A program made the position numbers and the translations under genes. Positions 54,111 to 64,000 of a stretch of DNA of 64,000 bases are shown here, piece after piece. The stretch's first letter is position 1. Every line of letters starts with the position of its first letter. The stretch is taken from positions 7,975,244 through 8,039,243 of the forward strand of contig OX457047.1 of assembly GCA_949752735.1 (NCBI GenBank), written 5' to 3'. This stretch comes from Lumbricus terrestris. Taxonomy: Eukaryota; Annelida; Clitellata; Crassiclitellata; Lumbricidae. The notes beneath the pieces are model-generated. The model searched no databases and was not told where the DNA came from. It worked only from the letters and a program-made list of their open reading frames with translations.

Positions 54111-55264
54111 ATACATGTATAATGATGGTCGATGACAAAATGCTCTCAGTCTTTTATTATAGCGGTAACTTTGTCTATATGTCAATCAAAGCAATTGCTT
54201 TATACACCCTCGAAACCGTTTCGATTCCTGCTATACAAGGTGGAGTCGCGACAGGCAATTAATATTTGATCCAGTTACTGTAACTGTATATATAGACCGA
54301 GCGGTAAAAATATTTGTATCCTATATTTTCTCATTTCTGCGCTTAATGATCATCATGATCAGTTTCAAAAATGAATTAAGAGCTTCGCCACTCTTCGTGT
54401 TCTGGCAGTGCCAGTCCCAAACAACGATGACGGAGGTGGGCGACCTAATGATATTTGTTATCACACACAACGTCGTTACACCGAAACTGCTGCAATTGCT
54501 GTATGAGGATGAGATACAATAATCATCACAAAATTAATGGTTCCACTCTTTTAAACACTTTCATTATTAGAAGCAAAACAAGTCAAAATGAATCAAAGCA
54601 GCTGCATACACGCCGCTACAGTATCTTATGACATTCATTCAGCATCTACATGATATTTTCTAACCCAAGCGACTGTTCACACTTTGATAGTGCCATTGCA
54701 AAACCTGGATGAAGAAAGATGGACCTCTATTGTCACACAACGTCTTTAAGCTGAAACTACGACCTATGTGTGCCTTTTTCAACTCCGACACTGTTCGCGC
54801 CCTGACAGTGCGTGGCTCTGAGGGGAGGGGGCGGTAAGTAATTAAGAAGTCTGTCTTTTGCGATTTGCTTTCTTGTGGAATTGTTTCAGATGCATAAAAT
54901 TTATGCGCACTGTAACCGGTTTCGGTCTGTCAACCGGATTGTTTCAAAATGGAAAAAAATATTATTATTGTCATCACATACATGTAGTATCGCGTATGAA
55001 ATGCGGCTATTACTGTATAAGGATGAGATATGATATTCGACGACAAAATTTAATGCGCCCACCAGTTTACACGCCTTTATTAGAATGTGATAATTGTATA
55101 GGCCTATTAATCAGAGAATTGCCTTAGACACCGTTGAAACCAGTTTAAACACTGCTATATAAAGTGGAGTCGCGATGAGAAATTAATTAGGCTGTATCCA
55201 TTCGCTAATAATTGTAGTTACGTTGCAAACGCTATCCTTTTCAAAGACATCAACGGCCGTTGAC
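54111..55264 (+). repeat. Promoter-like/hairpin modules, type I unit (block B)
   Basis: Matches 20440-21300. PSE/TATA-like pairs are TATACACCCTCGAAACCG (54201) with CTATACAAGG and TTAGACACCGTTGAAACC (55124) with CTATATAAAG. Between them sits an extra hairpin module (54685-54750) and a SINE-B tail (54875-54970). Confidence 0.75.
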
Positions 55265-55640
55265 GACAATTTCTTCTTCAGGTTCCCCTGCCCTAGGCAG
55301 TTCAAATGCAAAATGTTGCCAATCCATCCTCCGTTGTGCCTTCTTCTTGCGTTTTTCGTATCCGTCCTCCATCATCCAGTCCAGCATAATCTGTCTCGGT
55401 CTTCCTCTTGTTCTTTTCTCTCCAGTTTTCCTCAATCGCCATTCTTAGCAGAGAATCTGCTCCAAGCGTGTGTCCAATCCATTTTTCTTCCTCTTATCGT
55501 TCGTATCAGTGTTCTCTCTTCTGCAATTCTTCTCAGCATCTCTTCGTTTGTTTTATGCTCTGTCCAGTTGATCTTCTCCATTCTTTTTAAATTCTCTTTT
55601 CTCGCCTTCCCACCGGCAGTGGGGAAAAGTAGCCCTAAAG
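55265..55640 (-). pseudogene. RTE-like ORF2 C-terminal remnant (antisense), uninterrupted copy
   Basis: Minus-strand frame: MRKTGEKRTRGRPRQIMLDW, MMEDGYEKRKKKAQRRMDW, upstream of which RMEKINWTEHKTNEE lies near 55580. This copy lacks the CR1-like insertion seen at 21407-21650. Confidence 0.8.
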
Positions 55641-56375
55641 TTTAAAAAGGTTGGGAACCACTGAGTTGGATAAATGGCCCTCAGCCTAATCATAGGCGAG
55701 TTGTGGATGGGCGCCGTTCCTGGCTGCCAGCTTTGTATTTGTAATTGTTTTGTATGGATGCTGTGTCTTATTATCTAATGGCGCCTGCCTGTGGCTGCCG
55801 CTGACGTAACCGGGTAACCGTGTAACCGTGTAATCGGGTGCGGAATGTCACCAGAATTGTCTTATTTTCATTTAAACGAATATTCACATACACACATATC
55901 ATATCTGGCGGTAATTTGAACCACAACCAGTCGCCTGACAGTCTGGCACGATAACCATTAAACTATCTAATGGTCCACATAGATACACGGTATACTTACT
56001 TAGATGTAGTTAGATCAGTGGTTACCAACCCATGGAAAGAGGCTGAAGGGCCTGAAGAAGAGGCTGAGGGCCTTAAAAATGGCCCTCAGCCTCTTCTTAC
56101 AGAATAACAAAAAATATATGCAAAAATTGATTATTTGGGCATGATATAGAATATAATGTCATACATATTTTTGTATTACAAATTATTTTATTTGGACGTT
56201 TGGAAATGACATAAAGCATTCTAATTTGATTCAATTTTAACAATTCTATATGCGTTTACTAACTTTCTAATCAAATAAAGCATAAGGTAAACCGATAAAT
56301 GTATCTGATTCACTCCATACCATTACGTTCATTATCTCCAAGTTGTCAGTTTGAACTTTTAGTGACCCTTCATGT
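55641..56375. repeat. Block B segment with rearranged hAT termini
   Basis: GGTTGGGAACCACTG (right hAT end, 55659-55673) and CAGTGGTTACCAACCC (left end, about 56018) occur in inverted spatial order. Between them is the CCGTGTAACCGTGTAA segment of 22020. GGCTGAGGG..CTTAAAAATGGCCCTCAGCC (56058-56091) is an inverted repeat. Confidence 0.6.
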
Positions 56376-57344
56376 CGTCCAAAATGCTCTCAGTCTTTTA
56401 TTATAGCGGTAACTTTGTCTTCATGACTGTATATCAATCAAAGCAATTGCCTTATACACCCTCGAAACTGTTACGATTGCTGCTATATAAGGGTGGAGTC
56501 GCGATACGCAATTATTGGTTTCCGTTCTTCTAATTTCTGCACGTAACGATCATCATCATCAGTTTCAAAAGTGAAAATAAGAGATTCGCCACTCTTCGTG
56601 TTCTGGCAGTGCCAGTCCCAAACATCGATGATGGAGGAGGGCGACGCTAATGATCTTTGTTATCACATAACGTCGTTACACTGAAACTACAACTTCTGTA
56701 TGCATTTTCAACTCCTTCAGTGTTCGCACTACGACAGTGCTAGTTGCAAGCGAGACTTGGGGGCGGAAAGTTAATAATCAAAATTTGTGTCTTCTGTAAT
56801 TTTCTTTCTTGTAAATTGTTTCAATTGCATACATGCGCAATGTAACCGGTTGCGGTCTGTCAACCGGATTGTTTCCAAATTTAAAAAATATTAATGTTAT
56901 CACCAGTTTAAGAATTGTGGAAAAATAACTGGGGGGTTGAACCATTATCCACCTGGAATTAGGGTGTGAAAAACAGACTTCATTATGGGGTTCTAAGAAA
57001 GACTGGGGGGTTGAAACCGCCCCAGCCCCCCGACAATAAATTCTCACCCTAGTTATCACACAGTATCGCTTAAATCAAAATGCGGCTATTACTGAGTATA
57101 CGGATGAGATATGATAGTCGATGACAAATGCTCGCACCCGTTTACACGCCTTTATTAGAACGTGATAATTGCATATTAAGTTCTCGATCAGAGAATTGCC
57201 TTAGACACCGTCAAAACGAGTTTAAATACTTCTATATAAAGTGGAGTTGCAATAAGAAATTAACTAGGTTGTATCCGTTCGCTAATAATAAAAATCATAA
57301 TTAGGTTGCAAACGCTATCCTTTTCTAAGACATCAACGGCCGTT
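56376..57344 (+). repeat. Promoter-like/hairpin modules, mixed unit
   Basis: The first half (PSE-like TATACACCCTCGAAACTG at 56453, CTATATAAGGG, hairpin at 56600-56690) follows type II of 22631. The second half (TTAGACACCGTCAAAACG at 57200 and CTATATAAAGTGGAGT) follows type I of 21060. This suggests recombination between units. A private insert with GGGGGGTTGAA lies at 56895-57055. Confidence 0.7.
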
Positions 57345-57670
57345 AACGACAATTTCTTCTTCCGGTTCACTGCCCTAGGCAGGTTCGAATCCAAAATATC
57401 ACCACTCCAACCTCCGCTGTGCCTTCTTCTTGCGTTTTTCGTATCCGTCCTCCATCATCCAGTCCAGCATAATCTGTCTCGATCTTCCTCTTGTTCTTTT
57501 CTCTTTAGTTTTCCTCAGTGGCCATTCTTGGCAGAGAATCTGCTCTCAGCGTGTGTCCAATCCATTTTTTGTCTTCCGCTTATCGTTCTTATCAGTGTTC
57601 CCTCTTCTGCAACTCTTATCGGCATTTCTTCGTCTGTTTTATGCTCTGTCCAGTAACTGTTGATCTTCTC
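57345..57670 (-). pseudogene. RTE-like ORF2 C-terminal remnant (antisense)
   Basis: Same segment as 55265-55620, with TGTTGATCTTCTCCATTC ending at a microsatellite. Confidence 0.75.
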
Positions 57671-57777
57671 CATTCATCATCATCATCATCGTCGTCGTCG
57701 TCACCGTCACCGTCCCCGTCATCGTCATCATCGTCGTCGTCGTCGTCGTCGTCACCGTCACCGTCACCTTCCCGTCA

Positions 57778-57816
<39 letters not shown>

Positions 57817-57870
57817 TCATCATCATCATCATCATCATCGTCATCATCATCGTCATCATCATCAGTCTCA
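57671..57870. repeat. TCA/TCG/TCACCG microsatellite
   Basis: Alternating TCATCA, TCGTCG and CACCGTCACCGTC blocks of about 200 bp. Ser-, Arg- and His-rich frames are artefacts. Confidence 0.97.
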
Positions 57871-58777
57871 ACTGATGGGCATCACAGACCGATGACTGTC
57901 TAGGTTTCCCTCCGCATATCGAATGCGTTGCGTAATTGCGATTTCTTGCAATGCTTGTCATCCGTCCCTCTTCGCGCTCTGGCAGTGCCAGTCCCAAGCT
58001 TCGGTGAAGTAGATGGGCGACGTGAATGATCTATGTCATCATGCCGTGTTGAACTGCAACTACTACTACTGCTACTTTATGAAGGAAGAGATAATTATGA
58101 CAGTCGATGACAAAATAATGCGCGCCCTCTTGTACACACCTTAATTAGATGTGTCAATATCCATATATTAATCAAAGCAATTGCTTGTACACCGCCTGAG
58201 TTATGCCAAAAAGATTTTCGGTCAAAACGGTCTCTGTTGTCATAATTATTAAGTCCTCGTCAAATCTTTATCCAACAATTACACACCGTCGAAACTGTTT
58301 CGATTGCTGCTATACAAGGTTGAGTCTCGACATGCAATTATTTTGATCTCCACTATTTAATAGTGGAGATCAATAGTTGCTAGCGCAACATTGTGCGTTT
58401 TGGCGCTACAAGCAAAAAGAAAAGATATTTTGAGTTAAGAAAGAAAGTATCAAAAAGTGTGATATAGCGCCATTTGTAAATGAGTAAAAGTTTTCTTGCT
58501 TCGCCCCTTGCATGCGGTTTAGGAATAGTAAACCGAAATGTGGAAATAGCTACACAACAAGCTGAGTTTTTCACGATAGGTGCAGAATTACGAATAGAAA
58601 AAATCCCCAAAGCGCCCATCAATCCCTGAAAAGTTCTTCCTGAAAACCAAAGTGGTGTCAAACATGGCCGTTCCTTTTCCAGGGTCGTTAGTTATCACCT
58701 AGAAATGGCACTTTAAAATCTGAATTTTTCATCACGTAGCGTCTTGAAACTGAAATTGCTGCAACAATTGTGTAGAT
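57871..58777 (+). repeat. Hairpin module and unit X, second copy
   Basis: Collinear with 53190-54110, including the diverged Z element at 58205-58272 and the PSE/TATA-like pair at 58275-58315. A perfect 12-bp inverted repeat GATCTCCACTAT-TTA-ATAGTGGAGATC (58345-58371) is private to this copy. Confidence 0.8.
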
Positions 58778-59109
58778 CAGTGGTTCCCAACCTTTTTTGA
58801 CTCTGGGGCCACTTTTTCTACGTTGGAGGACACGAGGGCCATTTTTTCTTAGTTGAAGGACATTAGGGGGCCACAAGGCTAAAATTTAATTAACTAAAAG
58901 CATATAAAACTGTTGTAATTGATTCAAAATAGAATTTTGGTGGTATTTATAGACGTCAAAATAAAATAATTTTTAATAGAAAATAATTGTGTGCTCTATC
59001 CTGTCCAAATTTTAAAAGTTTTCATATACCTTTTGTTCAGAGACGAGGGCCATTTTTTTAGGCCTGGCGGGCCACTTTTGGCCCGCGGGTCACGGGTTGG
59101 GAACCGCTA
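58778..59109 (+). mobile_element. Non-autonomous hAT element (MITE) with perfect 8-bp target duplication
   Basis: The left end CAGTGGTTCCCAACC and the right end GGTTGGGAACCGCTA are inverted repeats. GTGTAGAT is duplicated on both sides (58770-58777 and 59110-59117). The empty site is at 54096 (GTGTTGATGATGAG). There is no coding capacity in 332 bp. GGGCCA repeats lie near both ends. Confidence 0.93.
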
Positions 59110-60220
59110 GTGTAGATGATGAGATACATGTATAATGATGGTCGATGACTTCTTCTTCTTGTCCAAAGTTTTACGACATCCTATGGCACACAGCCCGTTG
59201 ACGTCTTTTGACATTGTATTGAGTATATGGACGATTGGCCTTTTGGCTCTTCTTGGTATCTTCTGGATTTTTTCTTCCATTTGCTCTTTTTGGCCCTTGG
59301 GCTCTTTTTTGGCTTGATAGCTCTTTTTTGGCTCTGCCTTCCACTTTTGCTCTCAGTCTTTTATTATAGCGGTAACTTTGTCTGTGTCAATCAAAATAAA
59401 TGCCTTACACACCCTCGAAACCGTTTTCATTCCTGCTATATAAGGTGGAGTCGCGATACGCTGTTAATTAGATCACGTAAATGTAGACCGAGCGGCAAAA
59501 ATATTTTTCTCCCATATATTTTAATTTCTGCACTTACGATCATCATCATCAGTTTCAAAAGTGAAAATAAGAGCTCCGTCACTCTTCGTGTTCAGGCAGT
59601 GCCAGTCCCAAGCATCGATTCTGGAGGTGGGCGACGCTGATGATATTTGTTATGGCACAACGTTGTTAAACTGAAACTAACTTCTGTATGGTTTTTTTTT
59701 TAACTCCGACAGTGTTCGCACTTCGACAGTGTCAGTTACAAGCCAGGCTTTGGTGGAGGGGTGGTGGTGATTAGTAATTAAAAAGTGTGTCTTCTGTAAT
59801 TTGCTTTCTTGTGAATTGTTTCAATTGCATGAAATAATGTGCACTGTAACTGCGGTCTGTCAACCGGATTGTTTCAATAAAGAAAACAATATTATTATTG
59901 TCATCACACAATATCGCTTAACTGAAACTGTGACTACAACTGTTTAAGGATGCGATAATTATGATGGTCGATGACAAATGCTATCACTCTATTACACACT
60001 TTTATTAGAAAGGCGAATATTATAATTATATAATTATTTCAGAGCAATAACCTTGGACACCGTCGAAACCGTTTCAGCTGCTGCTATATAAATTGGAGTC
60101 GCAATAAGACATTAATTTGGACCTACACCGGCTAATATCATAGTTAATAAGTTGCAAACGCTGTTCTTTTTTATTCCAACTTCTACCGTCGTTCTGTGAC
60201 ATTAATGGCTGTTGACGAAA
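59110..60220 (+). repeat. Promoter-like/hairpin modules, type II unit (third copy)
   Basis: Matches 22640-23660. TTACACACCCTCGAAACCG (59404) with CTATATAAGG, hairpin at 59595-59680, a second hairpin with SINE-B tail at 59715-59900, then TTGGACACCGTCGAAACC (60055) with CTATATAAAT. A T-rich private insertion (TTTTTGGCTCT repeats) lies at 59150-59350. Confidence 0.75.
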
Positions 60221-60524
60221 ACATTATTCGTCAGGTTCTCTGCCCCTAGGCAGGTTCGAATGCAGTATTTCGCCATTCCATCATCCACAGTGCTTTCTCC
60301 TTGAGTTGCTGGTATATCCGTCCTCCATCATCCAGTCTAACATCAACCGCCTCGATCTTCCTCTTGTTCTTTTGACCTCCACTTACTCTCAATCGCCATT
60401 CTCAGCAGAGAATCTCCTCTCAAGGCTCCCAGGGTGTGTCCAATCCATTTTTGTCTTTCTCTTGTCGTTCTTATCAGTGTTCTCTCTTCTCCAACGCTTC
60501 TTTTGTTTTATGATCTGTCCAGTT
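60221..60524 (-). pseudogene. RTE-like ORF2 C-terminal remnant (antisense), cut by a hAT element
   Basis: Same segment as 23661-23945. The continuation (GTCCAGCTGATCTTCTCC) resumes at 62191. Confidence 0.75.
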
Positions 60525-60969
60525 CAGGGGCGGATCCAGGAATTTTCGAAGGGGGGGGCCAAAAATTTCTCGGGCTGGGGTCGGAAATTTTTTCGTTGAT
60601 CTTTCGCTGAAAAATCTGATGAACTTGTTAGTCGTTTTTGGCCGAAACCAGAGTTTAATTTAGCCCCCACCTCTGGGGGGATTGAGGTTTCAGGAGGGGT
60701 AGATAATTGACCGTCTGGAAGAGAATCATGAGGCGCGCAGCACCGAGAGTGGGAGGGGAGGGGTGTGGGGAGGGGATATGCCCCTCCCCACCAGAAACTT
60801 TTTGAATTTTCACATTGCAATGGTAGCATTTTAAGCTCTTATCTTAACAAAATAACTGTACTTTTCCGTTCTTATAAGAGTGCCATAAGGTCTCAATAAA
60901 TATAGACTTTACTTAAAAACTTCTTTCCCGAAAACTAGATGTTCTTTTTTAAGTAATCCGCCGGAAATT

Positions 60970-61600
60970 TTCAAAAAGGGTGTTCAATTTTCCTTCCCAA
61001 AAAACTGATGACATTTTTGGTCATCTGTGCAAAATCTTAAAAAAGGTGTTTAATTTTTCGTCTAAAATGAGTGACGACTTTTTAGTCTTCCGTGCGAAAT
61101 TTTCAAAAAAAGGTGTTCAATTTAGCATCCCAAAAAACTGATGACTTGTTGTAGTCATCCGTGCGAAGTCTTAAAAAAGGTGTTCAATTTTTCGTCTATG
61201 GATGGATCCGATTTGACCAGGGTCTATGACAACAGAGGCCGTTACCCTGGACAGAAATTTGCTTGGCATATTACAGCACTTAAGAGCTTTCTTCTTTCGA
61301 AAGTTTTTTTTTGTTTTTTTTTTGTCTAAAAAGAGTGATGACTTTTTAGTCTTCCGTGCGAAATTTTCAAAAAAAGGTGTTCAATTCAGAATAAAAAAAA
61401 CTGATGACCTTTTGTAGTCATCCGTGCGAAATCTTAAAAAAGGTGTTTAATTTTTCGTCTAAAAAGAGCGATGACATTTTATTCTTCCGAAATTTAAAAA
61501 AAGGTGTTCAATTTCGCTTCCCAAAAACTTATGAATTTTTAGTGAACCGTCAGAAATCTTCAAAAAGGTGTTCAATTTTCCTTCTAAAAAACTGATGACT
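60970..61600 (+). repeat. About 65-bp minisatellite inside the hAT element
   Basis: AAGGTGTTCAATTT...CTGATGAC.TTTT.GTC starts near 60979, 61045, 61111, 61179, 61377, 61440, 61502 and 61567. The gap between 61179 and 61377 is filled by a Z element insertion. Units alternate between two subtypes (TTTTTCGTCT and TTAGCATCCC). Confidence 0.85.
61198..61290 (+). repeat. Short dispersed element Z inserted in the minisatellite
   Basis: ATGGATGGATCCGATTTGAC, CAGGGTCTATGACAACAGAG, GCCGTTACCCTGGACAGAAA and TTGCTTGGCATATTACAGCA, ending CTTAAGAG. Nearly the same as 26898-26990. A nested insertion. Confidence 0.8.
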
Positions 61601-62198
61601 TTTTAAGACTAGAGTAAATAAAATACTTCCCACTACTGAATGAAATATAGTAAGATATAAATAAAAACAAGGAGTAAACATGTGTCATCATTCACCGCAT
61701 TTTCTTGCACATATAGACTAATCTCAAAACTTAACATGTTTCGCCCTGAAATTTTTTGGCATCTGCAAAAAATAAATTACATCCCAAACACTGTTGTTAG
61801 TGTTAACTTGATTTGTAATTAATAGTTAGTTGTACTTAGTTATAATTGTGTTTATTGGTGTTAATGTTTGTACAATTTACTACGAATATATACTCGAATA
61901 ACATACATTGCATGCCATAAATCATAGTTGGATACTGTTGAAAGTTTGTTTCATTTCGATGCTTTATATAAAGACAATGCAATTGCGTGAGAGACTTAGA
62001 TTAGATTTTAATTACATTTATACATTATTTTTATTATAGATTTTAATTACATTTATACATTAATTCTCCTGTGCATGACTGACACCCTGGAATTTTTTTT
62101 TTGCCACCATGGATGGGGGGGGCCACGTCCCATGGTGATTTGAAATGGGGGGGGCCATGGCCGGATTGGCCCCCCCTGGATCCGCCCCTGGTCCAGCT

Positions 62199-62471
62199 GA
62201 TCTTCTCCAGACTTTTTATATCCTCTTTTTCACTCTTCCCACCTACAGTACATGTACATACTGCCAGGCGCTAATATGAAACCCAACCTGACAGTCCATG
62301 ATGATATCCACTAGACTATATCTCATGGTCCACATGGATACTCAGTCATACTTAGTTAGATGTAGTTCAATACTAGGTTTATATTATAACATTCACAGTT
62401 TCATAGGAATCAATGTTTAATCTGAGAGATTGTTTACAATTTAAGATCGACAGACAGAGTGGGTTGGTGTA

Positions 62472-62505
<34 letters not shown>

Positions 62506-63166
62506 CTATATAATATATAATATATACTATATAATATAAACTATATATATATATATATATATATTACACACACACACATATATATATATATAAATAAATA
62601 AATATATATATATATACGTAATTCCCGTATATTAATATATTCCATAGAGCGGTGTTTTTAAATCCGTATACAAATTTGCCCATGATTATTGAAAGAAACC
62701 AAAAGTAGATTTTACGTTCATCGTTATACTTCCTGTTTCTTCTCCATTCAAAGGAATATCCTTCTGATTCTTCGACCGGTCGAAGACGCGCGGACGCCCT
62801 GGGCGATAATAGAGTGCGTATAATATTATACCATCAGACCGGAAGAACGGGAATCGGATTAGTTACGCCGTGTGAACTCATTCGTCGACTCGTCTGCCAT
62901 TACGTCTGCTTCAATAACTACTTCTACAAATGTATAAGACTTTGGGCGTGCCACGGGGGGGGGGGGTATGGCTAACACTCTGGTACGGAGACCGCACGGG
63001 TGCAGGATCACTTTCCGCAACCCTACCAAAGGTCCATTCAACCATTCAATCGGCAGATATATACGATACATGTATAATTTGTATATGATATATGATGTAT
63101 AAAATTAAATGACTATACATATGATATATATATATGATATATATGGTATATAATATATAATATCTT
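62199..63166 (+). repeat. Continuation of block A homology and dispersed repeat R, copy 3
   Basis: Collinear with 23894-24872: CCATGATGATATCCACTAG, GATCGACAGACAGAG, (TA)n/(CA)n at 62477-62620, and repeat R (62645-62880). Confidence 0.9.
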
Positions 63167-63432
63167 TAGTGGCGTAGCCAGGAATTTATGATGGGTGGGT
63201 TTGTTTTTTTGACTGGCCGGATGCCCTTTCTGACACCAGCCCAACAGTATTACAGTAAATAAAAAGGGAATAAAATGACAAAGGGAATAAAGTAAGAAAA
63301 ACAATATTATTGTTACTACAAGCAATTGTTTTTTTCTTCTTATTTAAGTGGATAAATAACCTCTAAAAAAAGTTGTTTCCAAGGCCAATGGGAGGGGGTT
63401 TAACCCCCGAAACCCCCTTGTCTACGCCACTG
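63167..63432 (+). mobile_element. hAT-like non-autonomous element
   Basis: TAGTGGCGTAGCCAGG at the left and CCTTGTCTACGCCACTG at the right are imperfect inverted repeats of the common AGTGGCGTAG type. No clear target duplication was found, so one end may be damaged. A truncated copy is at 24873. Confidence 0.55.
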
Positions 63433-63684
63433 TGCAATTCACCAAATGAATGTAATCTATTAGACCCGCGAGCGATTCAAAACTATGAAACATTATTGTA
63501 ACGATAATATCAGTTCACGTATGTTGGATTCAGTTGAAATATAAATAGGTCTATTACTGTAACAGGCGGCAAAAAATAGCCGAAGAGCTGTACCGTATAT
63601 ATAGGGGGTCTGTTGAACCGATGGTTTAAGCGAAATATTTCTTCATAAGGACGACGATTATTTAGGCCTATGCAGCGAGTCGTT
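63433..63684. other. Unassigned AT-rich DNA
   Basis: No gene or repeat recognised. Confidence 0.35.
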
Positions 63685-63772
63685 GATGGATGGATTCGAT
63701 TTGACCAGGGTCTATGACAACAGAGGCCGTTTCCCTGGACATAAATTTGTTCGGCATAGTACAGCACTATGA
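63685..63772 (+). repeat. Short dispersed element Z
   Basis: ATGGATGGATTCGATTTGAC, CAGGGTCTATGACAACAGAG and GCCGTTTCCCTGGACATAAA, then TTTGTTCGGCATAGTACAGC. Confidence 0.75.
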
Positions 63773-63909
63773 ACAACTTCGTAATTTGCGAGGTGCATCC
63801 ATTATTAGGGGAATCGGCGAGACAACATAACATATATATTATTGTCGTCTTAAGTATCTATTCTTGAAACGGAAATCAACGATTTATTGATAAGATTTCG
63901 CTTACATGC

Positions 63910-64000
63910 AGGACGGCATCCACTGGCTTCCAGGCCGGCAGCGCATCCATTTGGCCTATAATTTATGGTCTCATCTTTCATTGTGTTCTGGGTATGCAGT
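63910..64000 (+). pseudogene. CR1-like LINE fragment cut by the window edge
   Basis: Frame: QDGIHWLPGRQRIHLAYNLW, matching the LHWLP.RQRI..K block before the CR1-like C-terminus. It runs off the window, so its length is unknown. Confidence 0.55.

Larger units (their letters stand above)
60525..62190 (+). mobile_element. Non-autonomous hAT element with internal minisatellite
   Basis: 16-bp terminal inverted repeats CAGGGGCGGATCCAGG start at 60525 and end at 62190. Flanks GTCCAGTT (60517-60524) and GTCCAGCT (62191-62198) are an 8-bp duplication with one mismatch. The empty site is at 23886-23893. No transposase was recognised. The interior holds a 65-bp minisatellite and a Z element. Confidence 0.93.

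Overview
The window reads as non-coding, repeat-dominated genomic DNA of a metazoan, most likely a marine bilaterian invertebrate. The evidence is spliced-gene architecture, tRNA-derived SINEs, several non-LTR retrotransposon clades, hAT and mariner-like DNA transposons, a Gmr1-type Ty3/gypsy element and long microsatellites. There are no operons, ribosome-binding sites or CRISPR arrays. The species cannot be fixed. Gmr1-type elements were first described from deuterostomes, whereas the FRxDL-amide neuropeptide precursor looks closest to lophotrochozoan buccalin/allatostatin-A or DL-amide peptides, so the two clues point different ways. One assembly gap of 200 N lies at 4030-4229.

Two coding units stand out. 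(1) Positions 10064-16749 hold an apparently intact LTR retrotransposon. It has 448-bp LTRs that look identical by eye and one 1604-codon gag-pol ORF, in the order Gag(SCAN-like)-zinc knuckle-protease-integrase-reverse transcriptase-RNase H. Integrase upstream of RT is the Gmr1 hallmark. (2) Positions 31031-31918 (minus) are the last exon of a neuropeptide precursor. It has a signal peptide, five FRxDL-Gly copies plus one FRADH-Gly copy, most of them between dibasic sites, and a spliced start. All other recognisable coding matter is transposon remnant: CR1-like and RTE-like C-termini, reverse transcriptase fragments, a hAT dimerisation domain and mariner-like tails.

Layout. 0-9.7 kb: AT-rich DNA, tandem duplications, a homopyrimidine tract and LINE fragments. 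9.7-25 kb: a composite block (call it A) carrying the Gmr1 element, SINEs and repeated modules. 25-31 kb: LINE remnants and a 670-bp GAT microsatellite. 31-32 kb: the neuropeptide exon. 32-36.6 kb: a 1.8-kb segment present twice. 37-47 kb: a deleted hAT element, SINEs and LINE fragments. 49.5-63.4 kb: blocks collinear with A, with the last part repeated. Because 49.5-63.4 kb is a diverged duplicate of 9.7-25 kb, it preserves empty sites for several insertions, including the Gmr1 element.

The most unusual signal is a short module repeated some twenty times. One part is TTAGACACC...GAAA followed about 20 bp later by TATATAAG. Further downstream is a conserved hairpin block (GCACT-loop-AGTGC, CCAGTCCCAAGC, then a second stem such as CAACGC...GCGTTG). 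Stem bases differ between copies in compensating pairs. This suggests a structured-RNA-like repeat with an snRNA-type (PSE plus TATA) promoter, although expression is not known.
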